Positions 1 through 7,558 of a stretch of DNA of 64,000 bases are shown piece by piece (within the stretch, counting starts at the first letter, position 1; each line of letters begins with the position of its first letter). A program made the position numbers and the translations under genes. Source of the DNA: an uncultured Bacteroidia bacterium (lineage in GTDB: Bacteria > Bacteroidota > Bacteroidia > Bacteroidales > UBA932); NCBI GenBank assembly GCA_902785065.1, contig CACZXH010000009.1:1-64000 (forward strand), written 5' to 3'. Below the pieces are notes generated by a model. That model did not search any database and was not told where the DNA came from. It saw only the letters and a list, made by a program, of their open reading frames with translations.

Positions 1-300
1 GTTCTTCTTGCAGGTAACATAGTTCAAAAACTTTAATCGTCCCGGTTTGGAGGCCCTCCAGCGGACCCTTATTCCCGGAGTTCCTTATCGGAACCGCATT
101 AGGGAATTGCAAACCCGGGACCAAGGCCGGAAAAGTGGACAAAACGGCACGGAAAGTGACAGAAAGGCCGATTTTGAGACAAAATGACTTCCTTTACAAC
201 CCTCATACGTCGCCCGGGAAAATTTATTGAAATTTTAATAAGAATTATTGTTTTTCAATAAATAATTACTATCTTTGTCACAACACCAAACAAGAAGTCC
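1..300. other. Intergenic region at window edge
   Basis: No convincing gene is visible on either strand. The stretch holds short hairpin-like inverted repeats (for example TGGAG/CTCCA near 47-59) and becomes AT-rich over the last 80 bases, where the promoter of the following hydrolase gene lies. The first bases could be the tail of whatever precedes the window, but no reading frame can be assigned. Confidence 0.6.
247..277 (+). promoter_or_regulatory. Bacteroidota-type promoter of the hydrolase gene at 301
   Basis: ATTG at 247-250 (TTG core 248-250) is followed after 19 bp by TATCTTTG at 270-277, an exact TAnnTTTG -7 element. Transcription would begin near 284, giving a leader of about 17 nt before the ATG at 301. 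Confidence 0.75.
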
Positions 301-1593
301 ATGAAAAAGATCCTTGCTGCCGTTCTGTTGCTGTTCCCCATTGCGTTCCTGGCGAACGCCCAGACGGGGAACTGGTCGGGGAAACTGGATGTCCGGGGCA
401 CCCCGCTCACCATCGTGTTCCATCTGGATGGAGACGAACCTACCTTGGATTCTCCGGACCAGGCGGCGCTGGGAATCCCTGTCCAAATTGAAAGGACAGC
501 CCTGGGAGGCATCACCATCAAGATTCCTTCCCTGGGCGCCTCCTATGAAGGTCTTTGGGCGGGCAAGCAGATCCTGGGCACGTTCAAGCAGGCCGGCCTG
601 TCCCTGCCCTTGGCCTTGACTCCGGAAAAGGAGCTGAACCGGCCGCAGACCCCGGTGGGTCCGTTCCCGTACAGCGAGGAGGAAATCACCTTCACCAACG
701 GCGAGGCCAAATTGGCCGGAACCCTCGTGCTGCCGGAAGGTTACACGCGCAAGACGCCCGTCCTCATCATGGTCACCGGCAGCGGGCAGGAGGACCGCAA
801 CGAGGAAATCTTTGAACACAAGCCCTTTGCGGTCATTGCCGATGCCCTCGCCCGGGCCGGCATCGCCACGCTCCGCTGCGACGACCGCGGCGTGGGAGGA
901 TCGACCGGAGAAGTGATTACCGCCACCACGGAAGACTTCAAGGACGACGCCCTCGCCGGCATCAAGCTGCTCCGGGAACGCTTCGACAAGGTGGGCGTCA
1001 TCGGCCACAGCGAAGGCGGCACCATCGCCCTGATGCTGGCCGCGGAAGGCCAGGCCGATTTCATTATCAGCTTGGCCGGCATGGCCGTCTCCGGCATCGA
1101 AACCATCGTCCGGCAAAGCCGGGTGTCGCTGGAAAGCGCGGGATACCCCGAAGAAACCCTCGATATCTTCTGCAAAGCCGTCCAGGAGGCCTGCGAAGTA
1201 CGGGTCCATGGCGGGCGGATGCCCTTCCCCGACGAATTGGACCTCCCGGACGAGCTGAAACAGAGCTATCAGCAAATCATCACACAGATCCAGATTCCGT
1301 GGATGAGACATTTCCTGACGCTGGATATGCGTCCACTGCTGGGCGGCATCCAATGCCCAGTCCTGGCCCTCAACGGCACGAAGGATATCCAGGTGGAGTA
1401 TGAAAGCAACCTCGGAGCCCTGCGAAGCGGACTACCCGCGAATCCCAAGAACAGGATCGAAGCCATCGACGGCCTCAACCACCTCTTCCAACATTGCACC
1501 ACCGGCGCTATCCAAGAGTACCGGAACATTGAAGAGACCTTCGCCCCCGAGGTCCTGGAAATGATGATCCAGTGGATGGTCCAGTTCAAATAG
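301..1593 (+). CDS. Secreted alpha/beta hydrolase (acyl-ester or peptidase S9-like)
   Basis: A 430-residue protein with an N-terminal signal peptide (residues 1-20, ending ...FLANA-Q). Residues 21-115 form a beta-rich N-terminal region of the type that precedes the hydrolase domain in many Bacteroidota secreted esterases. The catalytic domain (about 120-430) shows the oxyanion segment VTGSGQEDRNEE, the nucleophile elbow GHSEGG at 235-240 (Ser237), a probable acid in NGTKDIQV and a catalytic His in GLNHLFQ near the C terminus, so the triad is complete. The substrate is not evident. It stands alone, with its own promoter, and faces the pnt operon across a bidirectional terminator. Confidence 0.85.
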   Translation: MKKILAAVLLLFPIAFLANAQTGNWSGKLDVRGTPLTIVFHLDGDEPTLDSPDQAALGIPVQIERTALGGITIKIPSLGASYEGLWAGKQILGTFKQAGLSLPLALTPEKELNRPQTPVGPFPYSEEEITFTNGEAKLAGTLVLPEGYTRKTPVLIMVTGSGQEDRNEEIFEHKPFAVIADALARAGIATLRCDDRGVGGSTGEVITATTEDFKDDALAGIKLLRERFDKVGVIGHSEGGTIALMLAAEGQADFIISLAGMAVSGIETIVRQSRVSLESAGYPEETLDIFCKAVQEACEVRVHGGRMPFPDELDLPDELKQSYQQIITQIQIPWMRHFLTLDMRPLLGGIQCPVLALNGTKDIQVEYESNLGALRSGLPANPKNRIEAIDGLNHLFQHCTTGAIQEYRNIEETFAPEVLEMMIQWMVQFK

Positions 1594-1604
1594 ACGCCTA
1601 TAAG

Positions 1605-1640
1605 AAAGGAGCCGGCTCACGATGAGTCAGCTCCTTTTGT
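1605..1640. terminator. Bidirectional intrinsic terminator
   Basis: AAAGGAGC and GGCTCA are mirrored by TGAGTC and GCTCCTTTT around a short loop, with an A run on one side and a T run on the other. It lies between the convergent hydrolase gene (ends 1593) and pntB (ends 1660) and can serve both. Confidence 0.8.
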
Positions 1641-1659
1641 TTAGCGCTTCAAGGACGCT

Positions 1660-3168
1660 TTACGCAATCCCCGCCATCAGGCGCATCAGGGTTTCCTTGG
1701 CGTCGCCGAGTTCGAGGTAGACGCCCTTTTCGCGGGAGTAGATCGGGTTCTCGACGCCGGCGTAGCCGGGCTTGAGGTCGAAGTTGCAGACGATCACTTC
1801 CGGGGCCTGGTCCACGTTGAGGACGGGCATGCCGTAGATAGGGGTGCCCACGGCGTTGCGGGCGGCCGGGTTGAGGACGTCGTTCGCGCCGATGACCACG
1901 ACGGCGTCGGCGTTCTTGAAGTCGTCGTTGATGGCGTCCATCTCGTACAGCTTCTCGTAGTCGACATCGGCCTCGGCCAGCAGGACGTTCATGTGTCCCG
2001 GCATGCGGCCGGCGACGGGGTGGATGGCGAAGCGGACGCGGGCGCCGCGGCTTTCCAGCTTGTCCGCCAGCTGGCGGACCTGGTGCTGGGCCTGCGCCAG
2101 CGCCATGCCGTAGCCCGGGACGATGATGACGTCCTTGGCCTTGGACAGGACGGACGCCGCGGTGGGCGCTTCCTCCGCAGGGGCGGGAGCGGCAACAGGC
2201 GCGGGAGCCGGAGCGGCGTTCAGCTGGCCGTCCAGGGCCTTCACACGGGCTTCGAGGTCGGCGACCATCGCCTCCAGTTCCTTGATTTTCTTCTCTAAAT
2301 CCATAATGCGTCGAATCAGTTCTTCGTTTTCGTTTTCTTCAATGACCGGGGGTTGCGGCGCGGGCGGGGTCATCGTTCCGCCCGTCAGGATGCTCATCAG
2401 CTTGCGGTTCATCGCCCGGCACATGATCTGGGTGAGCAAGAGGCCGGAGGCACCGACGATGCCGCCGACGGCGACCAGGAACACGTCACCGATGGCCATG
2501 CCGGCGATGGAGCCGGCCACGCCCGACAGCGAGTTGAGCAGCGAGATGGTGATGGGCATGTCCGCTCCGCCGACGCGGAGGGAGAACCAGAGGCCGAAAA
2601 GGGAGGCGGACACAAATGCGCCTACCTGGCATACGGTCAGGCCGATTCCCTCGACAAAAGCGCCCGCCACCACAAAGGCCAGCGTGAGCGCCAGGAACAG
2701 CAGGGTGCACAGGGCGTGGGCCTTCCAGACGACCGGCTTCTGCGGGAGCACCCGGTGCAGCTTGCCGGCCGCAACGAGGCTTCCCACCAGCGTCACCATG
2801 CCCACGGCCACCGCCAGGAGTGCGGTGAACCGCACGAAGGCGGTTTCGCCATGGACGGACAGGAGACCGACCAGGGCCGATGCGCCGCCGCCGAGGCCGT
2901 TGAACAGGGCCACCGTCTGCGGCATCTGGATCATCTGCACCCGGGCGGCCAGGAGGCTGCCGATGAGCGCGCCGATTAGGATGGACACATAGATGGTCCA
3001 GACCGACACGACGCCCGCAAAGAAGAGCGTACCGACGATGCCGCAAAGCATCGCGAAAGCCGACAGCAGGTTCCCCGCGACGGCCGTCTTGACCTTGCTC
3101 ATCATCGAGATCCCGGCGAGCACGAGCACCGCCAGGACCGCACTGAGTATGATTTGCAATGCCGGCAT
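1660..3168 (-). CDS. pntB: Proton-translocating NAD(P)+ transhydrogenase, beta subunit
   Basis: Membrane domain II plus the NADP(H)-binding domain III of the transhydrogenase that couples hydride transfer between NADH and NADP+ to proton movement. Residues 1-262 carry multiple membrane helices with the family segment NGLGGGASALVG. Domain III (about 340-502) has PGYGMALAQAQ, the HPVAGRMPGHMNVLLAEA stretch, GANDVLNPAA and the C-terminal GDAKET. The protein is longer (502 residues) than the E. coli subunit (about 462), because the linker between domains II and III contains a predicted coiled coil (278-314, hydrophobic heptads I288, L291, I295, L298, L305, V309, L312) followed by a Pro/Ala spacer. 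It is the last gene of pntAa-pntAb-pntB, 3 nt after pntAb. Confidence 0.96.
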   Translation of the reverse strand: MPALQIILSAVLAVLVLAGISMMSKVKTAVAGNLLSAFAMLCGIVGTLFFAGVVSVWTIYVSILIGALIGSLLAARVQMIQMPQTVALFNGLGGGASALVGLLSVHGETAFVRFTALLAVAVGMVTLVGSLVAAGKLHRVLPQKPVVWKAHALCTLLFLALTLAFVVAGAFVEGIGLTVCQVGAFVSASLFGLWFSLRVGGADMPITISLLNSLSGVAGSIAGMAIGDVFLVAVGGIVGASGLLLTQIMCRAMNRKLMSILTGGTMTPPAPQPPVIEENENEELIRRIMDLEKKIKELEAMVADLEARVKALDGQLNAAPAPAPVAAPAPAEEAPTAASVLSKAKDVIIVPGYGMALAQAQHQVRQLADKLESRGARVRFAIHPVAGRMPGHMNVLLAEADVDYEKLYEMDAINDDFKNADAVVVIGANDVLNPAARNAVGTPIYGMPVLNVDQAPEVIVCNFDLKPGYAGVENPIYSREKGVYLELGDAKETLMRLMAGIA

Positions 3169-3171
3169 CCC

Positions 3172-3468
3172 CTACTTCTTTTTCTTGTCAAACATCTTCA
3201 GCATCCGGTGCGTGACGCCGAAACCGCCGAACACATTGACTGCTGCCAGCACGATGGCCAAGCCACCGGCGAACTGGGCCCAGAAGCCGTCCCCGGCGAG
3301 GAATGCGACACCCGTCGCCACGATGGCGCCGACAATCGTCACCCCGGACAGGGCGTTCATGCCGGACATCAGCGGCGTATGAAGCAGGCTGGGCACGGTC
3401 CTGATGATGAAGTATCCCAGGACCGCGCTCACGATAAAGACGGCGACCAGTATCAGCGGATGGATCAT
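3172..3468 (-). CDS. pntAb: NAD(P)+ transhydrogenase, alpha-2 (membrane) subunit
   Basis: A 98-residue membrane protein with three hydrophobic segments, equivalent to the C-terminal membrane part of E. coli PntA. The segment TPLMSGMNALSGVTIVGA and the C-terminal GGFGVTHRML(K)MF are typical of this subunit. Here PntA is split in two genes, as in Rhodospirillum-type three-subunit enzymes. Its ATG at 3468 overlaps the stop of pntAa (ATGA), indicating translational coupling. Confidence 0.95.
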   Translation of the reverse strand: MIHPLILVAVFIVSAVLGYFIIRTVPSLLHTPLMSGMNALSGVTIVGAIVATGVAFLAGDGFWAQFAGGLAIVLAAVNVFGGFGVTHRMLKMFDKKKK

Positions 3469-4622
3469 AAGCCCATGGCTTCGCGGGCGCCCTGATGGAC
3501 CAGTTCGCCGTCGATGCAGACCAGTGACTTCTGGACGATCTCGTCGCTGCGGTCCAGGACGAACTTGCCGTCCTTGACCAGGTAGCTCACGAGGTTGAAG
3601 AGGTTATTGGAGAACATCCAGGTGGAACTCGTCGGCAGGAGGCCGGGGATGTTCTTGACACCCATCAGCGTCACACCGTACTTGGTCTCGATGCCGCCCT
3701 TCGGGGTGAGTTCGCAGTTACCGCCCTGGTCGATCGAGATATCCACGATGACGGACCCCTTCTTCATGCCCTTCACCATCTCTTCCGTGATGATGATCGG
3801 GGCGATCTTGCCGGGAATGAGGGCGGAGCAGAAGACGATGTCCATCTCCTGGATGGTAGCCTTCAGGGCTTCCTGCTCTTTGATGAGGACGTCGGCGGGC
3901 AACCGGTTGGCATAGCCGCCTTCGGCAATGGCCAGCTCCGGCGGAACCGTGGTATCGACCACCTTCGCGCCCAGGGACATGGCGTTCTCGGAAGCCATGG
4001 GACGGATATCGGCGGCATAGGTGATGGCGCCGAGGCGCTTGGCGGTCGCCAGGGCCTGCAGACCGGCGACGCCGACGCCGATGACCATGACCTTGGCCGG
4101 CTTGATGGAACCGACGGCCGTAAACATGGGCGGGACGAAGGTCGTGAGCATGTTGGCGGCCATGAGGATCCCCTTGTAGCCGGCGCAGGTGCTCATGGAA
4201 GTAAGCGCGTCCATGCTCTGGGCGCGGGAAATGCGCGGGATGCCGTCCAGGGTGATGGCCGTCACACCCTTGGCGGAAAGCGCCTTCACCATTTCGTGGT
4301 TCACCGGGGAGGCCGGGTGGATGAAGGTGATAAGGACCTGGCCCTTGTGCATCATGTCCACCTCATGCTTGTGCAGGGCCTCGTTCATCAGGGGCTCCTT
4401 GACCTTGAGGATCATCTCCGCGCGGTCGTAGATCTCCTGCGGATTGTCGATGACCTTCGCGCCGGCCTGGACATAATCCTCGTCGTGATAGAGGGCGCCG
4501 TCGCCGGCGTGGCGCTCTACGAGCACCTCAAAACCATCCTTGACAAACTTACCCACCGTTTCGGGGGTGGCGGCTACACGAGCTTCGTCGTGCATGATTT
4601 CCTTGGGAATACCAATGATCAT
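3465..4622 (-). CDS. pntAa: NAD(P)+ transhydrogenase, alpha-1 subunit, NAD(H)-binding
   Basis: Cytoplasmic domain I of the transhydrogenase, 385 residues, homologous to alanine dehydrogenase/PntA N-terminal domains. It begins MIIGIPKE, carries the signature FIHPASPVNHEMV, RISRAQSMDALTSMS, and a Rossmann motif VIGVGVAGLQAL for NAD(H). The conserved VKNIPGLLPTSST near the C terminus precedes the split from the membrane part. It is the first gene of the pnt operon, 118 nt downstream of gltA on the same strand. An 11-bp perfect inverted repeat lies just upstream and may be an operator. Confidence 0.96.
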   Translation of the reverse strand: MIIGIPKEIMHDEARVAATPETVGKFVKDGFEVLVERHAGDGALYHDEDYVQAGAKVIDNPQEIYDRAEMILKVKEPLMNEALHKHEVDMMHKGQVLITFIHPASPVNHEMVKALSAKGVTAITLDGIPRISRAQSMDALTSMSTCAGYKGILMAANMLTTFVPPMFTAVGSIKPAKVMVIGVGVAGLQALATAKRLGAITYAADIRPMASENAMSLGAKVVDTTVPPELAIAEGGYANRLPADVLIKEQEALKATIQEMDIVFCSALIPGKIAPIIITEEMVKGMKKGSVIVDISIDQGGNCELTPKGGIETKYGVTLMGVKNIPGLLPTSSTWMFSNNLFNLVSYLVKDGKFVLDRSDEIVQKSLVCIDGELVHQGAREAMGL

Positions 4623-4652
4623 AGTTATAAGCGTTAGTAATAATGTAGTCTA

Positions 4653-4686
4653 ATTAAAATGTGCTGATAAAGTTACACATTTTAAT
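4653..4686 (-). promoter_or_regulatory. Palindromic operator-like site upstream of pntAa
   Basis: ATTAAAATGTG at 4653-4663 is perfectly mirrored by CACATTTTAAT at 4676-4686, separated by 12 nt. The spacer contains, on the minus strand, TAACTTTA (4668-4675), one base off the TAnnTTTG -7 element. A second inverted repeat (TTCGTTG 4689-4695 / CAACGAA 4704-4710) lies further upstream. A regulator covering the -7 element is the simplest reading; a weak gltA terminator is the alternative. Confidence 0.45.
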
Positions 4687-4740
4687 CATTCGTTGTACTA
4701 TTCCAACGAAATTATTATTACTGACGCTGAAAACCGGTGA

Positions 4741-6084
4741 CTATCGCCTGGACAGGGGTTCGTACTTCCGCTGACCGGCCACATTCATATAGGCCGGACG
4801 GATGATCCGTTTGTCATCGAAATTCAGTTCCTCGATCCGGTGGGCGCACCAGCCCACGATGCGGGACATCGCGAAAATAGGCGTATACAGTTCGCGGGGA
4901 ATGCCGATCATTTCATAGATGAAGCCGGAATAGAAGTCCAGGTTGGCGCAGATGGGGCGCGGCGTGTTCCGGCGGGCCCGGATGCACGCGAGGCCCCGCT
5001 CCTCGATCTTGCACAGGAACTCGTACTCCTTCATCCGTCCCTTTTCCTCGGCCAGCCGCCGCGCCTGTTCCTTCAGGTTCACGGCGCGGGGGTCACTGAT
5101 CGTATAGACGGCATGTCCGAGGCCATAGATGAGCCCCGTCTGGTCATACGCCTCCTTGTCCAGCATCCGGTTCAAGTAAGCGTCGATCTCCTCCGTATCG
5201 GTCCAGTCCCGGATGACTTCCCGCAGGTGCTGGAACATATCGGCCACCATGATATTGGCGCCGCCGTGGAGACGTCCCTTCAGGGAGCCGATGCCTGCGG
5301 CGATGGACGAGTACGTGTCCGTCCGCGAGGAACTCGTCACGCGGACCGTGAAGGTCGAATTGTTACCGCCGCCGTGCTCCGCCTGCGTGATCAGCAGCAG
5401 ATCCAGCATCTGGGCCTCCAGCGGCGTGAAATCGCCCTTCAGCAGGTAGAGGAAGTTCTCGGCCAGGGACAGGTTCTCCTGGGGATGGCGGATATGGAGC
5501 CCCCGCCCTTGCACGGAATGCCGGTAGCAGTTGTAGGCATAGGCGATGATGGTCGGGAACTTGGCGATCAGGTCGATGGACTGGCGCATCAGGTTGTCCC
5601 GGGACAGGTCCTCCGGATTGTCATCGAAGGTATACATTTCCAGGACGCAGCGCGCCAGGATGTTCATGATATTGGAGCCTTCCAGGTCGATGATATGGAC
5701 CATGGAACGGTGGTCCAGGGGCATCTTGGAATTCAGCAGCTCGCGGAAGGAGTCCAGTTCCTCCCGGTCGGGCAGGTCGCCCGAGAGCAGCAGGTACGCC
5801 ACTTCCTCGAACCCCAGCCGGTTCTCTTTCCGGAGCGGTGCGACCAGTTCGCTGAGCTCGTACCCGCGGTAAAACAGTTTGCCTTCCACAGGGGTCAGAC
5901 TGCCGTCCTCCTCCCGCTGGTAGCCGACAACATTGCCGACTTTCGTCAGCCCCACCAGGACGCCTGACCCGTCCTCATTCCGCAAGCCGCGCTTGACGCC
6001 GTACTTGGGAAACAGGGAGCTATCGATCCGGCTGACGCCCTTTACCCGGTCCGCCAGCTTGTATATCAGAAAACCCTTATTCAT
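4741..6084 (-). CDS. gltA: Citrate synthase
   Basis: Condenses acetyl-CoA and oxaloacetate to citrate. The 447-residue protein has the active-site residues in place: His237 in AEHGGGNNST, His273 in RLHGGANI, His324 in GLGHAVYT and Asp383 in NLDFYSG. It belongs to the longer type II-like branch common in Bacteroidota and Firmicutes rather than the 427-residue E. coli sequence. The start codon directly abuts the stop of icd (6085), so icd and gltA form one operon. Together with icd it supplies 2-oxoglutarate from acetyl-CoA; aconitase is not in the window. Confidence 0.96.
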   Translation of the reverse strand: MNKGFLIYKLADRVKGVSRIDSSLFPKYGVKRGLRNEDGSGVLVGLTKVGNVVGYQREEDGSLTPVEGKLFYRGYELSELVAPLRKENRLGFEEVAYLLLSGDLPDREELDSFRELLNSKMPLDHRSMVHIIDLEGSNIMNILARCVLEMYTFDDNPEDLSRDNLMRQSIDLIAKFPTIIAYAYNCYRHSVQGRGLHIRHPQENLSLAENFLYLLKGDFTPLEAQMLDLLLITQAEHGGGNNSTFTVRVTSSSRTDTYSSIAAGIGSLKGRLHGGANIMVADMFQHLREVIRDWTDTEEIDAYLNRMLDKEAYDQTGLIYGLGHAVYTISDPRAVNLKEQARRLAEEKGRMKEYEFLCKIEERGLACIRARRNTPRPICANLDFYSGFIYEMIGIPRELYTPIFAMSRIVGWCAHRIEELNFDDKRIIRPAYMNVAGQRKYEPLSRR

Positions 6085-7293
6085 CTAGCGCGTACCGAAA
6101 TGGGAAGATGGATTCATCATCGCGATGAGCGCGTCGCCGAACTCCTTGGTCCCGACGCACTTGCCGTGCTTGACGGATTCGGCGACATCCGACGTGGAAA
6201 TACCCTGGCGCAGTACGCGCTCCATCGCCGTGACGATGAGTCGGGCCGCATCGTTCCAACCGATGTGCTCCAGCATCATCGCCGCCGAAAGGATCAGCGA
6301 GCTGGGATTCGCCACATTCTTGCCCTCGATGTCGGAGGCGACACCGTGTGTCACCTCGAAGATGCCGTGGCCGGTCTCGTAATTGATATTGCCGCTCGGG
6401 GCCATCCCGACACCGCCGACCTGGGCGGCCAGCACGTCGGAAATGTAGTCGCCGTTCAGGTTCAGCGTGGCGATGACACTGTACTCATCGGGGTTGGAAA
6501 TGGCGTTCTGCAGGAAGGCGTCGCAGGTAATGCCCGTCACGACCAGCCGGCCCGAGGAGAGATACGGTCCGAACTCCCGTTCGGCCAGCTCATAGGCCCA
6601 GTTGCAGAAGGCGCCCTCGGTATACTTCATGATATTGCCGTTGTGCACGAGGGTCACGCTGCGGCGATGATGGTCCAGCGCATACTGGATGGCCCGCCGG
6701 ACCAGGCGCTCCGTCCCCTCCTTGGAGACGGGTTTCACACCGTAAGCCGCCGTTTCCGGGAAACGCACCTTGGTCTCCTTGAGCTCCTCGCAGAGGAACT
6801 TGCTGAACTTTTCGGCATTCTCGGAGCCGAACGGCCACTCAATGCCGGCGTACACATCTTCCGTGTTCTCGCGGAACACGGTGATGTCAATCCGCTCGGG
6901 ATACTTCACCGGGGAATAGACGCCGTAGAAATAGCGGAAAGGACGCACGCAGGCATAGAGGTCCAGCGCCTGGCGCAAGGCCACGTTCAAAGACCGGACC
7001 CCCCGGCCCGCCGGCGTATTCAGCGGTCCCTTGAGGCCGACCCGATACTCCTTGAAGGCCGCCACCGTTTCTTCCGGCAGGTAAGAACCGCGTTTCTTGA
7101 ACGCCTCCTGACCGGCTTCCACTTCCAACCACTCGATCGAGCGGTTGCCTTTGAACGCCTGCTTGACGGCCGCATCTACGACCGCGCGGCAGACCGGCGT
7201 GATTTCCTTGCCAATTCCGTCTCCCGTGATGAACGGAATGGTGACAGCATCGGGGACCCGCAGGCCCGTGGGGGTTTTCGTAATCTTGGACAT
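6085..7293 (-). CDS. icd: Isocitrate dehydrogenase, predicted NAD-dependent
   Basis: Oxidatively decarboxylates isocitrate to 2-oxoglutarate. The 402-residue protein aligns well with E. coli Icd: ITGDGIG, RSLNVALRQ (Ser101 equals the phosphorylatable Ser113), FRENTEDVYAG, LNLNGDY and EVTHGVA. The cofactor pocket differs: E. coli Lys344, Tyr345, Val351, Tyr391 and Arg395, which bind the NADP 2'-phosphate, correspond here to Asp321, Ile322, Ala328, Ser368 and Glu372. Asp/Ile/Ala at the first three positions are the substitutions known to invert the enzyme to NAD. It leads the icd-gltA operon from its own promoter. Confidence 0.93.
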   Translation of the reverse strand: MSKITKTPTGLRVPDAVTIPFITGDGIGKEITPVCRAVVDAAVKQAFKGNRSIEWLEVEAGQEAFKKRGSYLPEETVAAFKEYRVGLKGPLNTPAGRGVRSLNVALRQALDLYACVRPFRYFYGVYSPVKYPERIDITVFRENTEDVYAGIEWPFGSENAEKFSKFLCEELKETKVRFPETAAYGVKPVSKEGTERLVRRAIQYALDHHRRSVTLVHNGNIMKYTEGAFCNWAYELAEREFGPYLSSGRLVVTGITCDAFLQNAISNPDEYSVIATLNLNGDYISDVLAAQVGGVGMAPSGNINYETGHGIFEVTHGVASDIEGKNVANPSSLILSAAMMLEHIGWNDAARLIVTAMERVLRQGISTSDVAESVKHGKCVGTKEFGDALIAMMNPSSHFGTR

Positions 7294-7322
7294 AGCAACT
7301 ACTAACTAACAATGGACTTTGG

Positions 7323-7352
7323 CAAAAATACTAAAATTTTTAAAATACCAAA
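7323..7352 (-). promoter_or_regulatory. icd-gltA promoter
   Basis: On the minus strand TTTG (7349-7352) is followed after 18 bp by TATTTTTG (7323-7330), matching the Bacteroidota -33/-7 consensus. The leader to the icd ATG would be about 23 nt. Confidence 0.7.
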
Positions 7353-7479
7353 TTCTTACAATTTTCGCCATTCCAGGCCATTCCGCTTAGCTATTTCGAC
7401 CATAACGCCAAAAACCACTATCCATCTGGCGGCAAATAACGCCTTTCAGAAGAATACTGTCATGAAACAGCCCGTTCGC

Positions 7480-7513
7480 AAAAATGCAGATTTATCCATT
7501 CGGCTGCATTTTT
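7480..7513 (-). terminator. Hairpin terminator after the lipoprotein hydrolase gene
   Basis: AAAAATGCAG (7480-7489) and CTGCATTTTT (7504-7513) form a perfect 10-bp stem around a 14-nt loop, ending in a T run on either strand. It lies 45 nt beyond the stop codon at 7559. Confidence 0.55.
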
Positions 7514-7558
7514 ATTCTAAAACGGCCGTTTTGTATCCAGGAAACGGATTCCGATTCC

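Larger units (their letters stand above)
7294..7558. other. AT-rich intergenic region
   Basis: A 265-base gap between icd and the next minus-strand gene. It holds the icd promoter, a strong hairpin (7480-7513) and a 14-bp perfect palindrome AAAACGGCCGTTTT (7519-7532). An 89-codon open frame on the plus strand has the composition of non-coding AT-rich DNA and no recognisable protein features, so it is not called. Confidence 0.6.

Noticed and set aside
7519-7532. AAAACGGCCGTTTT palindrome as an origin or attachment site
   Set aside because: A single 14-bp palindrome with no associated replication or recombination gene; nothing further supports such a role.
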